From positions 28,232 through 75,844 of the forward strand of contig DBXM01000018.1 in assembly GCA_002309655.1 (NCBI GenBank): a stretch of DNA of 47,613 bases. Reading direction: 5' to 3'. The notes below the pieces were generated by a model. It was not told the DNA's origin, made no database searches, and worked only from the letters and a program-made list of their open reading frames with translations. How positions within the stretch are numbered: position 1 is the first letter of the stretch; each line of letters starts with the position of its first letter. Origin of the DNA: Mageeibacillus sp. UBA1212. Lineage in GTDB: Bacteria; Bacillota; Clostridia; UBA1212. This document shows, piece after piece, positions 16,666 to 24,643 of the stretch. The position numbers and the translations under genes were made by a program.

Positions 16666-16709
16666 TCGCTTGCAATTATAAATCATTCATAAATCCGAGG
16701 GCTTTAAAC

Positions 16710-17933
16710 TCACACGAACCGCCAGCTGCCGTCAGTCGTTTCCCACGCGCCGCAGGTGAAGTCCGGAATCTCGACAGGCGCCGAATTGTTCCTGATCGAC
16801 TCAGCCGTGAGAGGCGTGATGCACATGAACGCCGCCGCGTCGTACACGTCGAGAGTCATGGGCTTTCCGTCCTTCACGCGCTCGAAAAAGTCGTCGTACA
16901 CCAGAAAGTCGATTCCGCCGTGTCCGCCGCGGACGCCGTCCTCAAGGTAGCGCTTCCAGATCGGGTGCTCGTACTTCTTGAGGTACTCCTCCGCGTTGTT
17001 CCAGTGGATCTTCCAGTTCCAGTGGTCCGCCTCGGTGAAATCCGTGTCGAGGTAGACGTAGTTGCCGTCCTCCTGGTACATTCCGCGGGTGCCGCGAATC
17101 GTGAAGCCGCGGGAGTAGGGACGCGGGAGGGTCGTGTCGAGGGTCAGCGTGATCGTTGCGCCGTCTGCGCATTTTATGTTGGTGACAACGATGTCGCCCT
17201 GAGCGAACGGGTAGTCGCGAAGGGCGGGGTCTACGTTTTCGTGGAGCCGCGCGTAGTCGTTAAGGCCGGCTGCCTTTGAGGCGGTCGAGGTGAGCGATAC
17301 CATGCGGTTTCCGCGGTTGATGTTCAGGACCGTCGCGATCGGGCCCAGGTCGTGGGTGGGGTAGTTGTCGCAGTTGCGGTGCTTGTAATTCTCGAGGCGG
17401 TAGTGGCGGTTCTCGCGGCCGAAGAGAACCTCGGTCCTGAGGTCGTGCATGTAGCCGCCTTCCGCGTGAACGACTTCGCCAAACACTCCCTGCCGCACCA
17501 TGTTGAGCACCATCAGCTCGTAGCGGTCGTAGCAGCAGTTCTCGCAGAACATGAGCGGCGTTCTCGTGCGCTCCCACGTCTCAACAAGCCTGAAGCAGTC
17601 CGCGACAGAATAGGCTCCGCCGACTTCGAGACCGACGGGAATGTGCGCTTCCATCATATCCAGGGCGATCTTTACGTGGTCTTCCCAGCCGGTGGAGATG
17701 AGAACCGCGTCGCAGACGTTCCTGCCGATGATCTCCCGGTAGTCCGTGGTGCAGAAAGGCTTTTCGCCGCAGGCTTTTTCGACCCTCGCGGCGCAGCTTT
17801 CAACGCGGTCTTCATAGACGTCGGAAAGGGCGGAAATAAAGACGTTGTCCATCGTCAGGAACTGGTCCACGAGCCACCCTCCGCGGCTGCCGAGACCGAT
17901 AACCGCGAGTTTTACTTTTTCTGTGTTTTGCAT
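16710..17933 (-). CDS. Gfo/Idh/MocA-fold protein, GH109-like (NAD-dependent glycosidase family)
   Basis: 407 aa. An N-terminal Rossmann fold has VIGLGSRGG (GLGSRG at 13-18). The blocks FCENCCYDRYELMVLNMVRQG (about 129-149), GEVVHAEGGYMHDLR and NYPTHDLGPIATVLNINRG (190-208) strongly recall GH109 alpha-N-acetylgalactosaminidases, which use a tightly bound NAD in an oxidation-elimination mechanism. GH109 usually has YPTHGLGP; here Gly is replaced by Asp (YPTHDLGP). No signal peptide is seen, so it should act in the cytoplasm. The RBS AAGGAG precedes ATG 17933. It is the last gene of a minus-strand run with the GtrII-like and ispF genes. A plain sugar or inositol dehydrogenase is the alternative. 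Confidence 0.85.
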   Translation of the reverse strand: MQNTEKVKLAVIGLGSRGGWLVDQFLTMDNVFISALSDVYEDRVESCAARVEKACGEKPFCTTDYREIIGRNVCDAVLISTGWEDHVKIALDMMEAHIPVGLEVGGAYSVADCFRLVETWERTRTPLMFCENCCYDRYELMVLNMVRQGVFGEVVHAEGGYMHDLRTEVLFGRENRHYRLENYKHRNCDNYPTHDLGPIATVLNINRGNRMVSLTSTASKAAGLNDYARLHENVDPALRDYPFAQGDIVVTNIKCADGATITLTLDTTLPRPYSRGFTIRGTRGMYQEDGNYVYLDTDFTEADHWNWKIHWNNAEEYLKKYEHPIWKRYLEDGVRGGHGGIDFLVYDDFFERVKDGKPMTLDVYDAAAFMCITPLTAESIRNNSAPVEIPDFTCGAWETTDGSWRFV

Positions 17934-17972
17934 TTTGATCTCCTTCCGGAGAGGCGCGCCGTTTCTTTAAGG

Positions 17973-19664
17973 TCAGCCGAAGCGGACCACGATCACGTCC
18001 TCCAGTTCTGTTATTTCACCGGTTTCGTTGAAAACCGGGTACTTTTCTTCTTCTTTCGAGAGCTCCTCGTAGCGCTCCGCGGTGCCCTGAATAAAATGGT
18101 AGCCGAGGTGGTCGAAAACGAGCAGCAGCCCTTCGTTGCAGGAGTACGCGTCGAAAACGCCCCACGTTATCACGGAGCCGAACCCCGCCATGCACGTCTC
18201 CAGCACAAACGTCTCGTCCAGATCTGTCGTAGCGAGGTTGAAGCCGGCCTTGTTGGCCGCTTTTTTTACAAAAACGTACAGCGGGTCGTCGCTTCTGACG
18301 TATTTCCGCGCGAGCACTTCGTCCGAAAGCCTGTACTCGCCGATAAAGATGACCGGCTTGTTTTCGACGTCGTAGCCGCCCTTCGTGAGTGTTTCCGCGC
18401 ATGCCGTGAGCACCGTTTTTTCTTCGCGCCACCGGAGCTCGTTTGAGTCGAAGGCGTAGTTCATCGCCGCGCACTGCGAGAGCACGAGCACCGCCGCCAG
18501 CACCGCAGCGACGATCTTTCCAGCGTTCTTTTTAAGACTGCGCGTCAGAACGTGGAACAGGAACGCGATGAAAAACGCCGCGAACGGAGCGAGGCTGACG
18601 CACGTTCTGTATTTGACCGAACCGCCGACCAGCAGACCGATTCCGAAGAGGCCGGCGTAAACTCCGAGCGCCGCGAAAACGACCGCCAGGCTCTTCTTTT
18701 TGACCGCGCAGACGATGAAAACCGGCACGGAAATGAGGAACGCGGCCGCGAAAAAGGCTATCGGCAGGTACCACCCGCCCGCGAGGAAGAACCTTCTGAA
18801 CAGGAGGTAGAGGACGTCCTTCACGTAGCCGAGCGAGAAATTCTCGGGAATCGCGACGTTGTTGGCTGCGTAATTCGGGATACCGAAGTCGAAAATCGCG
18901 TTGACCGCAAGCCCGAACAGGTACTCGAGCACCACACCCGCGACAAGCGGAAGCGCGAGCAGCAGAAGGTCGCGCAGGCGGCAGGGCTTTTCGCGGTTTT
19001 CCGCCTTTTCACAAGCCCCCGTATTCCCGCCGTTTTTCCGGAAATAAACGCAGGTGAAGAAATAGATTCCCGCGAGCACCAGGTAGACCGCCGCGAACGA
19101 CTCGTAAAGCGACACCAGGAAGAACTGGATCGCCGCCGTCACAAAGACTCTTCCCGCCGGCCCGAAGCGCTTTTTATTGCCGCCGTCAGGGGTCCTGTCA
19201 CTGAAAATTCCGTCCATCACCAGCAGTGAAACCGCCGACAGAAAGAAACCGACGCCCGTGTAGAAATCGGAGCCCTTGTACACGAAAATTTCGGCAATCA
19301 GCGGGTACGACACGAACAGACTCGCGAAAAACGACAGCACCGGTACCGGCAGACCATCCTTGGACGCGCGCCTTAGCAGGATCGCGAGCGAAAACGATGC
19401 CGCGATCAGAAACAAGACCCCGAAAAACGGCTCGAAAAACGGGAACGGTTTGACAAACCCGGAGAGCGTGCTGAGCACCGGCCCAGAGAACCGCCCTTGC
19501 GCGAAGAGGCCGCCGGTAAAGTACCGCTTGCGGACCACGTCGTCGATACCGATGTTGAAGCGCGTCAGCTGCCAGGCAAACGACAAAAGCGCCGCCGCGA
19601 AAACGGGCACCGAAAACACAGGCGTTTTTATGAGATTCTTGAAATCTTCAAAGTACTTTTTCAT
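17973..19664 (-). CDS. Polytopic membrane protein, GtrII-like glucosyltransferase family
   Basis: 563 aa with about nine to eleven hydrophobic segments between residues 15 and 410 and a soluble C-terminal ~150 residues. The N-terminal block FNIGIDDVVRKRYFTGGLFAQGRFSGPVL resembles the start of GtrII-type glucosyltransferases (GT-C fold), in which acidic residues in the first external loop (here D41-D42) are catalytic. These enzymes move sugars from polyprenyl-phosphate carriers onto surface glycans. Assignment is from this motif and topology only. No clear RBS precedes ATG 19664. It lies 50 bp after ispF and 39 bp before the GH109-like gene, suggesting co-transcription. Confidence 0.7.
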   Translation of the reverse strand: MKKYFEDFKNLIKTPVFSVPVFAAALLSFAWQLTRFNIGIDDVVRKRYFTGGLFAQGRFSGPVLSTLSGFVKPFPFFEPFFGVLFLIAASFSLAILLRRASKDGLPVPVLSFFASLFVSYPLIAEIFVYKGSDFYTGVGFFLSAVSLLVMDGIFSDRTPDGGNKKRFGPAGRVFVTAAIQFFLVSLYESFAAVYLVLAGIYFFTCVYFRKNGGNTGACEKAENREKPCRLRDLLLLALPLVAGVVLEYLFGLAVNAIFDFGIPNYAANNVAIPENFSLGYVKDVLYLLFRRFFLAGGWYLPIAFFAAAFLISVPVFIVCAVKKKSLAVVFAALGVYAGLFGIGLLVGGSVKYRTCVSLAPFAAFFIAFLFHVLTRSLKKNAGKIVAAVLAAVLVLSQCAAMNYAFDSNELRWREEKTVLTACAETLTKGGYDVENKPVIFIGEYRLSDEVLARKYVRSDDPLYVFVKKAANKAGFNLATTDLDETFVLETCMAGFGSVITWGVFDAYSCNEGLLLVFDHLGYHFIQGTAERYEELSKEEEKYPVFNETGEITELEDVIVVRFG

Positions 19665-19714
19665 AGAAAACAGGGGTTATGCGCCGGAAATACATCCGGG
19701 TCTGCCGCAAGAAG

Positions 19715-20212
19715 TCAGTCCTCGAACGAGACGGTGACTGCCGCGATGACCGCGATCCCGAGGCCCCTTCCGAAAGAAGTCAGCCGTTCACCGCTGGTGG
19801 CGGTAATTCCGCACGCGTTTTCCGGAATGCCGGAGAGGGCGGCGAGGGAATGCCTGATTTCATCTATTTTTGGGGCAAATTTCGGGCGCGAAGCCTCGAC
19901 GGACACGGAAATGTTCACGAGCCTGCCGCCGATCGCCGCAAGGTCTTTGAGGGCAACTCTGTAGTACTCCGCCGAGTCGGTTATGCCGCGTTTGCACATG
20001 TCGTCGGCAACCTTGCCGAGAATGTTTTTGCAGGTGATGCCTGAGACCGCGTTCGTGAGGGCGTGAAGGATCACGTCCCCGTCGCTGTTGGCGGAGAGGC
20101 AGGGGTAACCGTCGAAAACGACGCCTCCCAGAACGAGGGGCTTCGCGAACATTTTTTCGATTGATTTTTCGAATGCGTGGGAATCCTGTCCCACCGCGAA
20201 TCTGAAGATCAT
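19715..20212 (-). CDS. ispF: 2-C-methyl-D-erythritol 2,4-cyclodiphosphate synthase, divergent
   Basis: 165 aa from ATG 20212; an upstream in-frame GTG at 20221 directly abuts AGGAAG and is less likely. It catalyses CMP release and ring closure in the MEP isoprenoid pathway. The metal ligands appear as D10 and H12 (GQDSHAF) and H50 (SDGDVILHAL). Two regions depart from the family. The PDTD-type segment is replaced by KVADDMCKRGITDS, and the C-terminal T-T-E-x-L-G-F block reads TSGERLTSFGRGLG. No other MEP gene is in the window. The role is probable but activity should not be assumed. Confidence 0.85.
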   Translation of the reverse strand: MIFRFAVGQDSHAFEKSIEKMFAKPLVLGGVVFDGYPCLSANSDGDVILHALTNAVSGITCKNILGKVADDMCKRGITDSAEYYRVALKDLAAIGGRLVNISVSVEASRPKFAPKIDEIRHSLAALSGIPENACGITATSGERLTSFGRGLGIAVIAAVTVSFED

Positions 20213-20305
20213 CGGCGGCACCTTCCTTTCAACGGAAGTTTACCATATCCGGCGAAGGATTTCCACTTAAATTATTAAAGAGCGGAGAGCGCGTGAAGTT
20301 TTCTT

Positions 20306-20364
20306 CCTGTTGAAGGGGGTGCCAAATCAACAGGCATCTTGTATTTCAAACGGATTCCTGTTGA
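20306..20364. promoter_or_regulatory. Cluster of three CCTGTTGA octamers at the antiporter promoter
   Basis: CCTGTTGA at 20306-20313, its exact inverse TCAACAGG at 20327-20334, and CCTGTTGA again at 20357-20364, where it overlaps the -35 box. This looks like a multi-site operator. Confidence 0.5.
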
Positions 20365-20388
20365 CAAATTTTGTTTTTGATATATAAT
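20361..20388 (+). promoter_or_regulatory. Sigma-A promoter of the cation/proton antiporter
   Basis: TTGACA (20361-20366), 16 bp, TATAAT (20383-20388). All 12 consensus bases are present. Confidence 0.82.
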
Positions 20389-20395
20389 CGCGCAA

Positions 20396-20506
20396 CGAAA
20401 GCGGTACCCCGGCACAGGGCTCGAAACGTCCGGCGCCAAATGCTTCAGGCTTGGCTCTTAAAACTTTTCGCCGGCACCGGCTGAATTCTTGAAACAGAGG
20501 CGAAAT
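20396..20506 (+). other. Possibly structured 5' leader of the antiporter gene
   Basis: The leader is about 110 nt. GTCCGGCG (20428-20435) can pair with CGCCGGCAC (20469-20477), leaving one bulged base. This encloses a small GCCAA/TTGGC hairpin (20435-20455). I could not match it to a known riboswitch, including the c-di-AMP class often found before potassium transporters. Confidence 0.25.
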
Positions 20507-21805
20507 ATGACTGTTTTGCTGGCGCTCTCGGTGGCGCTTTTGGCGGGACTGATGATGTCCCGTGTGACGAAAATTTGGAACCTTCCCGCGGTCACGGCCT
20601 ACCTCGTGGCGGGAATACTGATCGGCCCCTACTGTCTCGGGCGGCTCGGAATCACCGGGCTCGGCTTCGTGTCGGCGGAGGACGTGTCGCAGTACTCGAT
20701 TATTTCAGAGGTCGCGCTCGGCTTTATCGCGCTGGCGATGGGCAACGAATTCAGGCTTGAAGACCTCAAAAAGACCGGCAAAAAGGCCGTCGTCGTGGCG
20801 GTGATCCAGGCGGTCGCGGCTACTGTGCTGGTTGACGCGGCGCTGATCGGGCTTCATTTCCTGATGCCTGAGGTGATGCCAATATCCGTTGCGGTGACAA
20901 TGGGTGCGATCGCTGCCGCCACAGCGCCTGCGGCGACGCTCATGATCGTCAAACAATACAAGGCCGAGGGGCCTGTCACGAAAATGCTGCTGCCTGTCGT
21001 GGCGCTCGACGACGTCGTCGGGTTGATCGTTTTCGCGGTGTCGTTCGGTATCGCGAAGGCGCTCGAACACGGCACGGTGGACGTTTTCTCGGTGGTCGTG
21101 AACCCGATCGTCGAGGTTGTGCTTTCGCTCGCCCTCGGAGCGGGTCTGGGCCTTCTTTTCCACTGGACGGAGCGGTTTTTCCACTCGCGTTCGAAGAGGC
21201 TCTCGATCTCGGTCTGCTTCGTGTTCCTGGCGGTGGCGCTGTCGATGCTCGAATTCAAGATCGGACCGGTTACCGTCGGATTTTCGTCGCTGCTGGTGTG
21301 CATGATGCTGGGAACGGTTTTCTGCAACCTGTGCGACTTCTCGGCGGAGCTGATGGACAGGCTGGACAGGTGGACGGGCCCTGTGATGGTGCTCTTTTTC
21401 GTGCTGAGCGGCGCGGGGCTGGAGCTGGCGGTGTTTTCGAGCTGGCAGGTCGTCCTGATCGGCATCGTGTTCATTATTGTCCGTTCTGTAGGCAAAATCT
21501 CGGGTGCGGCAGTCTCGTCGAGGCTTATGAAATGTGAGCCGACGGTTCAGAAATACCTCGGAATCACGCTTCTTCCGCAGGCAGGCGTCGCGCTGGGAAT
21601 GTCTCTCAAGGCGCTCTCTCTCGGCGAGGCGGGCGTGATCATCAGGAGCATCGCGCTTTTCGCGGTTCTGATCTACGAGCTCGTCGGTCCGTTGCTCACC
21701 AAGTTCGCTCTTGACAAGGCCGGGGAAATCAAAGAAAAACCGGTCGCTCCGCGCAAGCAGGCGCTGGAGGAGTCGAAAAAATCGAAGCGCGCGGCAAAAA
21801 AGTAA
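20507..21805 (+). CDS. CPA2-family cation:proton antiporter (KefB/Na_H_exchanger type)
   Basis: 432 aa from ATG 20507, chosen because AGAGG lies 7 nt upstream; an upstream in-frame TTG at 20489 is unlikely. About 12 membrane helices typical of PF00999 are seen, with AVTAYLVAGILIGP near the N-terminus and the helix LLPVVALDDVVGLIVFAVSFG, whose Asp pair is typical of the ion-binding site. The C-terminus is a short Lys-rich tail (KKSKRAAKK) and there is no TrkA-N domain, so any gating subunit must be encoded elsewhere. Probably exchanges K+ or Na+ for H+. It has a strong promoter with operator-like repeats and a terminator of its own, so it is monocistronic and likely regulated. Confidence 0.92.
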   Translation: MTVLLALSVALLAGLMMSRVTKIWNLPAVTAYLVAGILIGPYCLGRLGITGLGFVSAEDVSQYSIISEVALGFIALAMGNEFRLEDLKKTGKKAVVVAVIQAVAATVLVDAALIGLHFLMPEVMPISVAVTMGAIAAATAPAATLMIVKQYKAEGPVTKMLLPVVALDDVVGLIVFAVSFGIAKALEHGTVDVFSVVVNPIVEVVLSLALGAGLGLLFHWTERFFHSRSKRLSISVCFVFLAVALSMLEFKIGPVTVGFSSLLVCMMLGTVFCNLCDFSAELMDRLDRWTGPVMVLFFVLSGAGLELAVFSSWQVVLIGIVFIIVRSVGKISGAAVSSRLMKCEPTVQKYLGITLLPQAGVALGMSLKALSLGEAGVIIRSIALFAVLIYELVGPLLTKFALDKAGEIKEKPVAPRKQALEESKKSKRAAKK

Positions 21806-21842
21806 CCGCAAAAAAGTAACGGATTATCATATTGCCGTTAAG

Positions 21843-21881
21843 AGCCCGGGTGTGGTAAAATAAAGCCGCCCCGGGCTTTTT
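21843..21881 (+). terminator. Terminator of the antiporter gene
   Basis: Arms AGCCCGGG (21843-21850) and CCCGGGCT (21870-21877) pair perfectly and end in a T5 run. Confidence 0.85.
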
Positions 21882-21948
21882 CAAGTCAACGCGAAAGACA
21901 GTGTCCCGCGCAACCCGGGCGACTTTCCGGAATGAAAGGAAGAGAAAA

Positions 21949-22593
21949 ATGACTATCGACGAAGCAAAAAGAATTAACACTGAAAACGCCGCGAAAACGG
22001 TCATCGCAGGCCTTAAAAAGAGAAATATGGAGGGCTTTTACGCCGCTGACCGCGGGGAGGCGCTCAAAATCGCGCTGTCACTGATTCCCGAGGGGTCGAG
22101 CGTGGGCTGGGGCGGCTCCGTGAGCGTTGCCGAGATCGGCTTGCAGGACGCCGTCAAAAACGGAAACTACCGGGTGCTGGACCGCGCGAACGCAAAGGAC
22201 GATGAAGAGCGGCGGCAGATATACGCGCAGATGGGCGTGTGCGACTTCTTCCTGATGAGTACCAACGCGATCACCTACGCCGGAGAGCTCGTGAACGTGG
22301 ACGGAACCGCCAACCGCGTGGCGTTCCTGTGCTACGGACCGTCGAACGTTATCGTGGTGGCGGGCGTCAACAAGATCGTGAAGGACGTGAACGCCGGAAT
22401 CGACCGTGCCCGCAACGTGGCCGCCCCCGCCAACGCCGTCAGACTCGGCCGCGCCACACCCTGCACCAAAACCGGAAAATGCGAGGACTGCCAGTCGCCC
22501 GAGTGCATCTGCTGCCAGACCGTCATCACAAGAAGGTCGTCAAAAGCTGGCCGCATCAAGGTGATCCTTGTGGGCGAAGACCTGGGACTGTGA
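21949..22593 (+). CDS. LUD-domain (LutC/DUF162) protein
   Basis: 214 aa from ATG 21949, preceded by AAAGGAAGAG; an in-frame GTG at 21901 would add a non-family extension. The LUD fold is seen in GSSVGWGGSVSVAEIGL, FLMSTNAITYAGELVNVDGTANRVA and PSNVIVVAGVNKIV. The C-terminal part is Cys-rich (C172, C178, C181, C186, C188, C189), which could bind metal or an Fe-S cluster. LUD proteins take part in lactate oxidation as LutC with LutA and LutB, but no lutAB is present here. Stand-alone LUD proteins are common in Clostridia and their role is unknown. Confidence 0.9.
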   Translation: MTIDEAKRINTENAAKTVIAGLKKRNMEGFYAADRGEALKIALSLIPEGSSVGWGGSVSVAEIGLQDAVKNGNYRVLDRANAKDDEERRQIYAQMGVCDFFLMSTNAITYAGELVNVDGTANRVAFLCYGPSNVIVVAGVNKIVKDVNAGIDRARNVAAPANAVRLGRATPCTKTGKCEDCQSPECICCQTVITRRSSKAGRIKVILVGEDLGL

Positions 22594-22621
22594 GCATTGC
22601 TGATTTTGGACTATAATTAGG

Positions 22622-22655
22622 AAAAAAAGGCGCCCCGGCCGTTTGCGGCCGGGGC
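22622..22655 (-). terminator. Terminator between the LUD gene and the convergent lipoprotein gene
   Basis: Arms GCCCCGGCCG (22632-22641) and CGGCCGGGGC (22646-22655) form a 10-bp stem with a TTTG loop. On the minus strand a T7 run follows; on the plus strand the tail is weak. Confidence 0.85.
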
Positions 22656-22680
22656 TCCCTCTGTATTGATCGGACTGAAT

Positions 22681-23958
22681 TTATCTTAAAGCCGTGATCG
22701 ACCTTATAATGAACTCGCCGTCCACATGCTCGGCAACCACGGCGTAGACGGGAATTTCGTAGACCTCCGTCACGGTCACGGTGCAGTCTTCGTAGGTTGT
22801 CGCCATTTCCTCGGGCGTGGGCGGGTCTCCGTTTTCGGCGTTCTCGTAATAACCGTAGCCGTAGCCGCCGTAGGAGATCTCGCGGATGTAGGCCACCTTC
22901 ACGCCGGTCATGTCCTCCGGTTTCTCCTTCGTGACATATAACGTGCTGAAAACGTACCGCGTGCCGTCGATATCGCAGCCGCCTTTCTTGTAGTATGGGC
23001 GGAACTTCTCGGGCCCGCTGCCGCCGGAGTGGATCTCATCGTTGAGGGTGATGGTGACGACGCCTTCTTCCGCAACGTAATCCGCCGTGAACAGACCGTT
23101 ATCGTAAACGGAAAGATCCTTCATACCCGTGAAGTCGGGCTTCACGCCGAGCCGGCTGACAAACCAGTTACCGAGGCGCTCCGCGGAAATCGTGAACCGC
23201 CACTTGGTGACGTCGCCGGCGTCGAAGGGAACCCAGACGTCCTTCGTTCTGTAGACGTTTCGGATCGCGTCGGTCTCCCAATCCAGAACGCTGAAATAGT
23301 ACTCCATCAGTTTTCCGAGGGGAAGGGTGGACGCGTCGTCGAAGGGGCCGAGAATGCGGCGTGCCTCAAACGCGCAGTGCTCCATGTCGTCTATGTCCGA
23401 TTCTTCGGGAACGGTGTAGTTGACTCCGGAGAGCTTGGGGATGACCTGCTGTTCCTGAAGCACCTCGCCGCAAATCGAACAAATTATGCCGTCGGTGAGG
23501 CCTTCTTCCGTGGCCGTGGCAGGCTTTCCGGGAATGAACTGCGCCATGTGGTCGACCTTGGGGAGCTTTTCGACATGCTCGTAGCCGCAAATCGCGCAAA
23601 GCGTTATCGTCGAGCCCTCAACAGAGCAGGAGGGCGGCGTAGTAATGGTCGCACCGGAAAGGTCGTGCGGTTCGACGGCCGTTTTTTCGCCGCAAGCGCA
23701 CTCGTGCCAGTGGCCGTTTTCGTCGGATTTGAATTCTTCCGCAAAGACGTGGACGTGGGGGGCCGCGGTTTCCGCAGGGGCTTCCGTTACCGAAGGGGAA
23801 TCTGTTACCGAAGGGGCTTCGGTCTCTTTAGGTACGTCTGTTGAACCGGAAATACCGGGAGCCGCGGTCGGCGAATTCTGCCCGGGATCGCGGCCGCACG
23901 ACGCAAAACAGATTGCGAGCGCACAGACAAGAATAATAGCAATAACCTGCTTTTTCAT
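22681..23958 (-). CDS. Lipoprotein with His/Cys-rich repeats, function unknown
   Basis: 425 aa. The lipobox is FASC with Cys21, followed by a Thr/Pro/Glu-rich linker to about residue 66. Residues 67-175 hold short Cys/His repeats (HVHVFAEEFKSDENGHWHECACGE, then CAICGYEH and CSICGEVL, with CxC and CxxC pairs) of the kind seen in many clostridial surface proteins, possibly zinc-stabilised. The C-terminal ~240 residues are not recognised. No good RBS precedes ATG 23958 beyond a G5 run about 10 nt upstream. It is followed by a strong terminator. Likely extracellular; no function assigned. Confidence 0.8.
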   Translation of the reverse strand: MKKQVIAIILVCALAICFASCGRDPGQNSPTAAPGISGSTDVPKETEAPSVTDSPSVTEAPAETAAPHVHVFAEEFKSDENGHWHECACGEKTAVEPHDLSGATITTPPSCSVEGSTITLCAICGYEHVEKLPKVDHMAQFIPGKPATATEEGLTDGIICSICGEVLQEQQVIPKLSGVNYTVPEESDIDDMEHCAFEARRILGPFDDASTLPLGKLMEYYFSVLDWETDAIRNVYRTKDVWVPFDAGDVTKWRFTISAERLGNWFVSRLGVKPDFTGMKDLSVYDNGLFTADYVAEEGVVTITLNDEIHSGGSGPEKFRPYYKKGGCDIDGTRYVFSTLYVTKEKPEDMTGVKVAYIREISYGGYGYGYYENAENGDPPTPEEMATTYEDCTVTVTEVYEIPVYAVVAEHVDGEFIIRSITALR

Positions 23959-24030
23959 AATAGATAACCCCCGGAATTCTCAAAAAATCATGCGGGCGCC
24001 CGTTTCAAACAACTGTTTAAGACAACCGCT

Positions 24031-24591
24031 TTAAACAACAGCTTTAATCGCGTTCGCGACCTTTTCCGCGCAGAGCTTCGCGGCCGGCGGCGTCAGGTGG
24101 ATGAAGTCGTTCGCGTCGATATATGCGGGGATGTCATCCGCCACGGCGCTGTAGAGGTCGTTGAACTTGACGCCCATGGGTTCCAGCACTTCGCGGGCGG
24201 CGTCGTTGAAGGCGCGCACGTCCTCGTTCCTGTTGTACGGATTGCCCTCGAGAATAGGCGTCGTGGTCGCGAAAATGACCTTGTCCGTGATGCCGAGAAG
24301 AATCTTCGCGATTCGCCTCAGCTCGTCCTTGTAAACTTCAATCGGCGTGAACGTCTCGCCGTCGGGAAGGATTCGGCAGAGGTCCCAGGCGCCGTTGTTC
24401 CAGTGGATCACGTCCGCGTCCTCGATCTGCGCCTTGAAGTCAAAAAGCATCCTCAGCGTGTAGTGCGCAAACCGGCAGTTGTCGTCCGGCTGCCACACCT
24501 CGTAACCTTCTCCCAAAAACCCGGGAACGAACTCGCCGTAGCCGATTAGCCTGATCGAATCTCCGAGCAAAACTACTTTTTTCTTTTCCAT
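24031..24591 (-). CDS. SGNH/GDSL-family hydrolase
   Basis: 186 aa, cytoplasmic (no signal peptide). The nucleophile is S12 in LLGDSIR. Block III-like HWNNGAWD has N65/N66. The Asp-His pair is D162 and H165 (DFIHLTPPA). The family hydrolyses esters, often acetyl groups on sugars, consistent with the many carbohydrate-related genes nearby. The RBS AAAGGAGG lies 5 nt before ATG 24591. It is 52 bp downstream of the metallophosphoesterase gene in the same direction, so the two probably share a transcript. Confidence 0.88.
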   Translation of the reverse strand: MEKKKVVLLGDSIRLIGYGEFVPGFLGEGYEVWQPDDNCRFAHYTLRMLFDFKAQIEDADVIHWNNGAWDLCRILPDGETFTPIEVYKDELRRIAKILLGITDKVIFATTTPILEGNPYNRNEDVRAFNDAAREVLEPMGVKFNDLYSAVADDIPAYIDANDFIHLTPPAAKLCAEKVANAIKAVV

Positions 24592-24643
24592 TTTTACCTC
24601 CTTTTAGGGGAAATCCCCGGTTGCACAAGTCTTTTGTATCAAT

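Noticed and set aside
20396..20506. c-di-AMP (ydaO-type) riboswitch before the antiporter
   Set aside because: The leader is too short and I could not find the conserved core segments.
21949..22593. LutC with a lactate utilisation operon
   Set aside because: No lutA or lutB-like gene is adjacent, and the antiporter upstream is separated by a strong terminator.
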